64,000 bases of DNA from CAZOVB01 sp964583095 (GTDB taxonomy: Bacteria; Planctomycetota; Phycisphaerae; SM23-33): contig CAZOVB010000005.1 in assembly GCA_964583095.1 (NCBI GenBank), positions 67,049 through 131,048 on the forward strand, in the 5' to 3' direction. Of the stretch, positions 58,555-64,000 are shown piece after piece; the stretch's first letter is position 1; each line of letters begins with the position of its first letter. A model generated the notes under the pieces. That model did no database searches and was not told the origin of the DNA. It saw nothing but the letters and a program-made list of their open reading frames with translations. The position numbers and the translations under genes are program-made.

Positions 58555-60249
58555 TCACCGTCGGCCCCGGATCATGGAGATCAGCAGCCAGAAGCCCATG
58601 ACGGCTGCGACGAAGTAGCCCGTGAGCCCCAGCGTCTGGATTCGCACAAAGCCAAGCAGCTTGCGTTCCTGCCCCACCAGCATGCTCGATGCCACCAGCA
58701 GGGCGGCGATGATCAGGGCGAAGCTGATGCGGTTGCTGCTCTTGTCGAGGGTGTCTTCCAGGTCGTCGAGGTGCTCGTGGTTGACCCGCAGAAGCATCTG
58801 GCCCTTGCGGAACTTGCTGATGATCGAGTCCGCATCGTCGGGAAGCCGGGCCAAAAGCCGGCCCGTGTCCAGAAGCGCCAGCTTGGCCTGTTTGGCGATC
58901 TTGCTGGGGGCGAACTGTTCCCGGCCGAACTTGCGGGCATAGGGTTTGAGCGTTTCGAGGATATCGAAGTCCGGATCCAGCGAAATGGCCAGCGACTCGA
59001 TGGTCATCAGGCTCTTGACCATCAGGGCGAACTGCTCGGGGGGATGAACATGGTGGGTCCGCATCAGCGAGAAGCCTTCACTCAGGGCCCGGCGGAAGGG
59101 AATCTCGTTGAGGGGAAGGTTGTAGTAGCGGTCGAGCATGTCCTCCAGGTCGGCGGTGAGGTTCTGCAGGTCCGTCTGTTCGGGGACCATGTCGGCCTGG
59201 GACAGCGCCCGGGCCAGGCGAGGCACGTCCTGATGAACGATGGTGAGCACCAGGTCCATCAGGAGCTTGCGGTCGCGCGGGGTCAGCCGGGCGACCTGGC
59301 CGAAGTCCAGCGGGACGAGCACTTCCCCTTCCCGCAAAAAGAAGTTGCCCGGGTGGGGGTCGGAATGGAAGAACCCGAACTCGAAGATCTGCTTGAGGAC
59401 GAAATCCCCTCCCCGCCGGGCCACGAGTTTGGGATCCAGCCCGTTGTCGCGAAGGGCTTCGGCGCTGCCGGGCCGAACGCCTTCGATATACTCCATGGCC
59501 AGGACGCCCTCGGAGCAGAACTCCTCGTAGACCTCGGGCAAGTGAACGGTCTGGTCGTCCTGGAAGTTCCGCGCGAAACGCTGGAGGTTCTGCCTCTCGA
59601 TGGCCAGATCCACTTCCTTCTTGACCGCGGAGGTAAACTCGCGAACCATCCGCTGGGGGTCGATGCTCTGGTGCGGATCGTCGGATTTCCAGAGTCCCGC
59701 GAGGGTCTCGAGGATCTCGCATTCGGTGCGCACGCGCTGCACAACGCTGGGTCTGCGGATCTTGAGAACAATGTCCTTCCCGTCGCGCGTCCGGGCGCGA
59801 TGGACCTGTGCAATGCTGCCGGCGGCCAAGGCGCGGGCGTCGAAGCGCTGGAACATTTTCTCGACGCTGCCCCCAAGCTGCTTTTCCAGCTCCTCCCGGA
59901 TCTGCTGAAACTTGACCGGAGGCACGCGGTCCTGGAGCTTGCCCAGTTCGGTGGTGAATTCCTCCGGAAGCAGGTCCGGGCGGGTGGAGAGAAACTGCCC
60001 CAGTTTGACAAACGTAGGCCCCATCTCCTGCAGCGCCAGACGGAGACGAACCGGCAGGGGCTTGGTCTTGGACTGGCTCTGGCGGACGCTGCGCGGCACC
60101 GCCCGGGCCGAAACCCGTCGCGAAAGCTTTAGCTTGACCGCGGCCAGCACCTCTTCCCCCAGGCGATACTTCATCAGCACCCCCAGAATGTGGCGGTACC
60201 GCCGAACGTGGGAAAGCGTCCGGTGAAGACGAAAAGGACTCAGCGCCAA
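58555..60249 (-). CDS. UbiB/ABC1-family protein kinase-like protein
   Basis: A 564-residue ABC1/UbiB protein, an atypical protein kinase-like ATPase linked to quinone synthesis and lipid homeostasis. Seen: FVKLGQFLSTRPDLLPEE (KxGQ motif), AAGSIAQVH (Ala-rich loop), VLKIRRPSV (Lys), and VPLDFGQVARL (DFG). Two C-terminal membrane helices (LIIAALLVASSMLVG and GYFVAAVMGFWLLISMI). TTG at 60249 chosen because it keeps the conserved N-terminal LSPFRLHRTLSHVRRYRHI; no ATG is available upstream. It starts 4 bases after the phasin-like gene stop, so coupled. Confidence 0.92.
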   Translation of the reverse strand: MALSPFRLHRTLSHVRRYRHILGVLMKYRLGEEVLAAVKLKLSRRVSARAVPRSVRQSQSKTKPLPVRLRLALQEMGPTFVKLGQFLSTRPDLLPEEFTTELGKLQDRVPPVKFQQIREELEKQLGGSVEKMFQRFDARALAAGSIAQVHRARTRDGKDIVLKIRRPSVVQRVRTECEILETLAGLWKSDDPHQSIDPQRMVREFTSAVKKEVDLAIERQNLQRFARNFQDDQTVHLPEVYEEFCSEGVLAMEYIEGVRPGSAEALRDNGLDPKLVARRGGDFVLKQIFEFGFFHSDPHPGNFFLREGEVLVPLDFGQVARLTPRDRKLLMDLVLTIVHQDVPRLARALSQADMVPEQTDLQNLTADLEDMLDRYYNLPLNEIPFRRALSEGFSLMRTHHVHPPEQFALMVKSLMTIESLAISLDPDFDILETLKPYARKFGREQFAPSKIAKQAKLALLDTGRLLARLPDDADSIISKFRKGQMLLRVNHEHLDDLEDTLDKSSNRISFALIIAALLVASSMLVGQERKLLGFVRIQTLGLTGYFVAAVMGFWLLISMIRGRR

Positions 60250-60253
60250 GGGC

Positions 60254-60553
60254 TCAGCTCTCCGTGTCCGAAAGCACCTTGTCCAGCTTGCCCTCGATGC
60301 GGGCAATGTCTTCCTGCGTGGCCAGATCCAGCGAAGCGACCGTCTCGCGGACCTGCTTGGCCACGATCTGGTTGAGCTCCTTGCGGGTCCGCTCAGCCGA
60401 GTCCATCAGCTCCTTCACGAAGCCGCTTCTGGTGGTTTCCTTGGCGCTTTTGCCCTCGGCGATGTACTCGTCGAAGAGCCGTTCTGCCTTTTCCTTGGTC
60501 ATCGAGACGGCCCCGAGGCCGGCCAGGAAGAGTTTATCGAGCGTTTCGAACAT
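60254..60553 (-). CDS. Phasin-like small protein
   Basis: A 99-residue, mostly helical, highly charged protein with LFLAGLGAVSMTKEKAERLFDEYIAEG at the N-terminus, similar to the phasin/PhaI-F (polyhydroxyalkanoate granule-associated) family. ATG at 60553 after AAGGAG at 7-base spacing. Next gene is UbiB, coupled by a 4-base spacing. In many bacteria such phasin-like genes sit before UbiB; the function together (membrane lipid or quinone-linked) is inferred. Not proof that the strain stores polyhydroxyalkanoate. Confidence 0.85.
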   Translation of the reverse strand: MFETLDKLFLAGLGAVSMTKEKAERLFDEYIAEGKSAKETTRSGFVKELMDSAERTRKELNQIVAKQVRETVASLDLATQEDIARIEGKLDKVLSDTES

Positions 60554-60695
60554 CTTGCACTCCTTCTACGGAACTTGAGACCACCCGGTTCTACAAGGAC
60601 CAACACAGGCCCTGTGGAATACTATCATCTCACCGGGCCGGTGGATATGCAAGCGCTGGGCCGCTGCGCTTGAGATTCGCCCGCGGCTCTGCGCC

Positions 60696-61361
60696 CTATC
60701 CCGACCGCCTGCGGCGAGCGTAACCGCCTGCGACCAGGCCGGCCAGAGACACCCCCAGCAGGCTCAACGGTTCCGGGATCACTTCTGCCCGCGGACGGAT
60801 CTCCACCGCGTCGATGCCCAGGCTCGTGGGAATCGGCGGGGTCTCGCCCAGCGAACTCACTTCGAAAACCAGCTCGAAGGACCCGCCCGTGGTGAATTCG
60901 TAGCTGTGCTCCGCCCAGTCGGTGGTGAGAATCTCCGCCTGGCCGAAGTCCAAGTCCCCGCTGAGCACGTCCAGGCCCGTGGGCACCTGAAGCCCGTTCT
61001 GCAACAGCGAGGCCCGCACCCGGTCGAATCCGCCGATGTACGGGGTGGCCCAGAACCACTGGAAACTTAAAATCTCCCCCGCCTCGGCTTCCAACACAGC
61101 AGAGGCAGTGACCGCCCCCGCCCCGCCCGGGGCCTGGAGGAGTCCGAAAGCATCACCCTCAACCGGGCTCCATTGACCCGGGCCGGCGACCGGCAGGGCC
61201 GAGACCACCTCGAACAGGCCCACACTGCTTACCGGACCCGTCCAGCCGGTCGTGGCGTCCTCGAAGCCGCCGTTGGAAATCGAATTGCCCCACGCAGTCC
61301 CCGGCAGCAGCGAAGCCACCCCGGCCATCAATACCCAGAACGTCTGACGATTCCTGATCAT
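60696..61361 (-). CDS. PEP-CTERM sorting-domain surface protein
   Basis: A 221-residue exported protein. Signal peptide MIRNRQTFWVLMAGVASLLPGTAWG; a beta-sandwich body (SISNGGFEDATTGWTG, a carbohydrate-binding-like domain); and a C-terminal PEP-CTERM tripartite sort signal with IPEPLSLLG, a hydrophobic stretch and RRRR. Such proteins are cleaved and anchored by exosortase (not in this window) and support exopolysaccharide. ATG at 61361 with GGAGG. It supports the Planctomycetota assignment. Confidence 0.9.
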   Translation of the reverse strand: MIRNRQTFWVLMAGVASLLPGTAWGNSISNGGFEDATTGWTGPVSSVGLFEVVSALPVAGPGQWSPVEGDAFGLLQAPGGAGAVTASAVLEAEAGEILSFQWFWATPYIGGFDRVRASLLQNGLQVPTGLDVLSGDLDFGQAEILTTDWAEHSYEFTTGGSFELVFEVSSLGETPPIPTSLGIDAVEIRPRAEVIPEPLSLLGVSLAGLVAGGYARRRRSG

Positions 61362-61494
61362 CCCTCTGTCCTCCGCGTAAGTGTTCCCGAATTCCTGCTC
61401 GCTTCCTGGCTGATTATAGGAACTCCCCCAGCCCGGCAGTAGGGGCGGGGGCAACTTTTCCCAATCGCCCCACGCCCGAACACACAGACGGGCC

Positions 61495-63636
61495 CTATCC
61501 CCCCAGGCGCCAAAGAGCTGTGTCGCCTCGCTCAAGGGTCAAATCCAGCGCCTCGACAGGCTCCGAGGCCAGCGACTCGCCCGTCATCGCGTCGGCTACA
61601 CGGGCAGCCCCCGGCAGGCGAATGCTGCGGGTCCCGCCCAAGGCGGCGTGGATGGCCAGAAGATCGTTGACCGCCAGCACCTGATCACCCGTGTCGGTGT
61701 AAATGTGCACGCCCGCCTCGGCGCAGAGCTTGCGAAGCAGCAGGGCCGGCATCGCCGGGGCCCCGCTCCAGACCGATCGCCACCGGTCGTGCTGACGTAC
61801 CACCAGCCCGGGCAGGTCCGGCTTGAGATACCCGCCGACGACCTCACCTGCCTCGAGCTTCTCACCTACGCCCACCAGCAGAGGACCGAACGTCTCCTCC
61901 GTACCGTACTGGAGTACCGTACCAGTGTAGGTCGAGGCTACCCGCATCGGCATCGGCTCGCTGCGCAGCTTGACCGCAATGCCCATCAGCTCGCTCATCG
62001 CCCTCTCGTCCAGGCCCTGCGGACCGGCCAGGCCCGCCGCGTACTGCCAGATCAGCGTCCGGCCATCGCCGCAGAGGCTTTGCCCAATGGCTGACACAAT
62101 CTCCGGATCGATCGCCAGGCAGTCCAGGAAGAAGCACACCCGGTACCGATCCAGCAGGCCCTGCTCGATCAGCCGATCCAGGTCCTCGACAAAGTAAATA
62201 TCCACCGGCGCACCAACGTGCATCCACTCCGAGATCTGCCGCGTGATCAACGCGTCGGTCAGGGCCGTGCCGTACCGCATGTACTTCACCGAAGCGTGGC
62301 TGGCAAAAACCGCAACCTGTGACCTGGGTTCAAAAGGCCTGGCCAGCTCTTTCTGGCCCAGCCGCCGAAGGTCCATGATCAAATCCACCAGCTTCGGATC
62401 CTCGAAAAACCACCGCTCCGCCGAAAAGTCGTGCCAGTATGTCACCCCGCCGTAGCTGAGAGTAGCCACCATGTTCCGCCGCAATACGCCCTCGGTCTCG
62501 CGGAAGTCCTTGCAGGCCTGCTGCCACGGCAGCGGATCCTCCAGACAGTGCGTGCCCGTGTCGTCCTCCTCCAGGGCCAGGATGCCGTGAAGGTTCAGCG
62601 AGCCGGCCGGGAGATGCTGAAGATAGAACCCCCCCGGGTGACGCTCCTGGTGAGAATGCACGATGGAAACGAAATCCAGCAGCCCGCTCTCGAACACCCG
62701 CCCAACCGCATGATGCCCGGAGTTGTGGAAGAATCCTCCGTGCCCGCCGGGCCAGAAGTGATACCCGAACCACGTGCCGCACACCTTCTGCCTGCCCAGA
62801 GAGGCCAGCGTCTCCTTGATGCCGGCCAGGTCGTCAATCAACGCATCGCCAACCACCGCGTGATGATACTCCACGTAGTCGATCAGCCTCTGATCCCGCG
62901 CCGGGTCGTGCACCACCGGGCCGTGAACCCCCGGCATCGCCCGGTCGGCGGGAATCTCCACCTGCTCGAAACCCGACAGCTCTACACCCCAGGCGGCATT
63001 CAAAGCCCCTACATCCCCGTACTTGCTCCCCAGCCAATCCTGGAACCCCTGCCGCTGAACCGGCGAGAAATCGCTGATAACCTCATCCCACGAATACGCC
63101 CACTCCGCACAAGCACCGGAATCGGGAAAATAGCCCAGAATGTGATCGCCGAAGTTCTCCTCCAGGTGCGTCACGATCCGGGCGAACCACTCGCTGCGAT
63201 CCTTGCGGTAAAGCTTGCTGGAGAAGCTTACGTGCGTGCCTTGCTTGGGCACGTCCAGGCTGTGGGTCCACGGGTCCTGGTGCACCATCAGATGCTCCGG
63301 ATGACAGTCGAGCCACCACTGGGGCGGACGCCGCATCGGCCGAACGATCGCCAGGAAATCCGGCTCGATCTGCTTGAGCCGGCCAAAGTGCTCGTCAATG
63401 CGCGCTGCATCCAGGCTCCCGTCAGGCCGGATCACCGTCGGTGCCAGCGTCCGAATGACCGGACAGCCCGCACGAGCGTACTTCTCGAAGCCCTCGTAGA
63501 GGTTCTCCTCCGAACCGGCCGGAACCGTCGGCGACAACGCCCCGTGAGAGAAAGCAAAGGGAGCAAAAGGTTCTCCGTTGACCAGCAACTGGGCAACGCC
63601 ATTGTGATTGCGTACTTCCGTTTTAAGAGGGGCCAT
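61495..63636 (-). CDS. GH42-like glycoside hydrolase / beta-galactosidase-like protein
   Basis: A 713-residue protein whose layout matches the GH42/GH-A beta-galactosidase group: TIM barrel with FSHGAL at strand 1, GYFPDSGACAEWAYSWDE (the Glu in CAEWAY is a possible acid/base), HWEAL-like LALEEDDTG (possible nucleophile Glu), then a flavodoxin-like trimer domain (VAVFASHASVKYMRYG...CLAIDPEIVSAIGQSL) and a small C-terminal beta domain. No signal peptide. The usual NE motif is not clearly present, so it may be a related family. ATG at 63636 with a good promoter 8 bases upstream. Confidence 0.8.
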   Translation of the reverse strand: MAPLKTEVRNHNGVAQLLVNGEPFAPFAFSHGALSPTVPAGSEENLYEGFEKYARAGCPVIRTLAPTVIRPDGSLDAARIDEHFGRLKQIEPDFLAIVRPMRRPPQWWLDCHPEHLMVHQDPWTHSLDVPKQGTHVSFSSKLYRKDRSEWFARIVTHLEENFGDHILGYFPDSGACAEWAYSWDEVISDFSPVQRQGFQDWLGSKYGDVGALNAAWGVELSGFEQVEIPADRAMPGVHGPVVHDPARDQRLIDYVEYHHAVVGDALIDDLAGIKETLASLGRQKVCGTWFGYHFWPGGHGGFFHNSGHHAVGRVFESGLLDFVSIVHSHQERHPGGFYLQHLPAGSLNLHGILALEEDDTGTHCLEDPLPWQQACKDFRETEGVLRRNMVATLSYGGVTYWHDFSAERWFFEDPKLVDLIMDLRRLGQKELARPFEPRSQVAVFASHASVKYMRYGTALTDALITRQISEWMHVGAPVDIYFVEDLDRLIEQGLLDRYRVCFFLDCLAIDPEIVSAIGQSLCGDGRTLIWQYAAGLAGPQGLDERAMSELMGIAVKLRSEPMPMRVASTYTGTVLQYGTEETFGPLLVGVGEKLEAGEVVGGYLKPDLPGLVVRQHDRWRSVWSGAPAMPALLLRKLCAEAGVHIYTDTGDQVLAVNDLLAIHAALGGTRSIRLPGAARVADAMTGESLASEPVEALDLTLERGDTALWRLGG

Positions 63637-64000
63637 GAAAGCGAATCATATCCCCCTGCCCGCCCCGCTGACAAGACCATCGAGACGATTCTTCCCCAAC
63701 TGCGACCTCTCCATCCGATCCCGCCAACCCCCCACCGCAGCAGAACCAGATCGTAAACCACCGGCCATTTCGTCCCGCCGATCTTTAACCATTCGCGCAA
63801 AACCGCGACCGGCCAAACCCGAAAAATCCTTGGCTGACGGAAAAAACGCCCTCCCCAGCTGCCGGACCCGAACGATCCAACCCCATCAACCCATGGTTCG
63901 AAATTCCTGTAAACCTTGAACAGATCATACCTTATAATCCTTATGCCTCTCCTTTTCGCTCTCGCTTTTCATCCGCAATTAACCCGCAATTGACTTCAAA
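63637..64000. other. Intergenic region at the window edge
   Basis: No gene recognised in the last 364 bp. It holds the promoter above and, near the edge, two CCGCAATT copies (63973 and 63984) 11 bases apart. The last 80 bases are AT-rich and probably regulatory for an unseen neighbour. Confidence 0.5.
63645..63674 (-). promoter_or_regulatory. Promoter of the GH42-like gene (near-leaderless)
   Basis: On the minus strand TTGTCA (63669-63674, 5 of 6), 18-base spacer, TATGAT (63645-63650, 5 of 6). The ATG at 63636 begins 8 bases after the -10. Confidence 0.6.

Noticed and set aside
1..64000. Prophage, insertion sequence, integron or CRISPR array
   Set aside because: No transposase, integrase, capsid or Cas gene and no regularly spaced repeats seen in the window.

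Overview
The window reads as chromosomal DNA of a GC-rich Planctomycetota bacterium, most likely from the Phycisphaerae side. This is inferred from gene content, not from a marker gene. The clues are a PEP-CTERM surface protein, MoxR/DUF58/BatA-type proteins, a type I sulfatase, several polysaccharide-active secreted proteins, LpxA (an outer membrane with lipid A), DnaA next to DnaE, frequent GTG/TTG starts and many short lipoproteins. I see no insertion sequence, prophage or CRISPR array. Genes are packed on both strands, often with stop/start overlaps.

Layout. 1-9 kb: partial MoxR ATPase, a secreted protein, a thioredoxin-reductase-like flavoprotein, tRNA-Ser(UGA), an AAA_14/DUF4143 ATPase preceded by a direct repeat, an ankyrin protein with a very acidic tail, an S41 protease and tsaD. 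9-20 kb: queA; a minus-strand isoprenoid operon (prenyl synthase, dxs) ending in an HD protein and a DUF123 protein; lpxA; and a minus operon rsmD-DUF58-BatA. 19-28 kb: a lipoprotein with a CYTH cyclase-like gene, a coiled-coil/TPR-like protein, a glutamine amidotransferase (pabA/trpG), a TPR-metalloprotease-PDZ lipoprotein, a probable glycan-active protein and transketolase. 28-34 kb: a 1050-residue secreted beta-helix/LamG protein, then an HD phosphohydrolase preceded by an unrecognised 106-residue protein. 34-42 kb: dnaE and dnaA with DnaA boxes between them, an Fe-S flavoprotein, a sulfatase and a 495-bp AT-rich gap with more DnaA-box-like sites. 42-53 kb: potassium channel, trmB, PAS histidine kinase, sugar isomerase/epimerase, alginate-lyase-like protein, surE, a PfkB kinase, a LuxR-type response regulator, a HAD phosphatase and a TolB-like lipoprotein. 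53-64 kb: a GT4 glycosyltransferase, a CBM9-like lipoprotein, GH43, an operon of phasin-like protein, UbiB kinase and an unknown protein, a PEP-CTERM protein and a GH42-like protein.

Together the genes combine housekeeping (replication initiation and elongation, tRNA modification by TsaD, QueA and TrmB, isoprenoid and pentose phosphate metabolism) with a polysaccharide-scavenging, surface-exposed lifestyle. No single obvious new system dominates. The best candidates for a second look are the HD phosphohydrolase/small-protein pair, the repeat-headed AAA_14 gene, the acidic ankyrin protein, a structured RNA candidate upstream of rsmD, the strong inverted repeat at 45335-45367, and a recurring promoter layout that predicts leaderless mRNAs.
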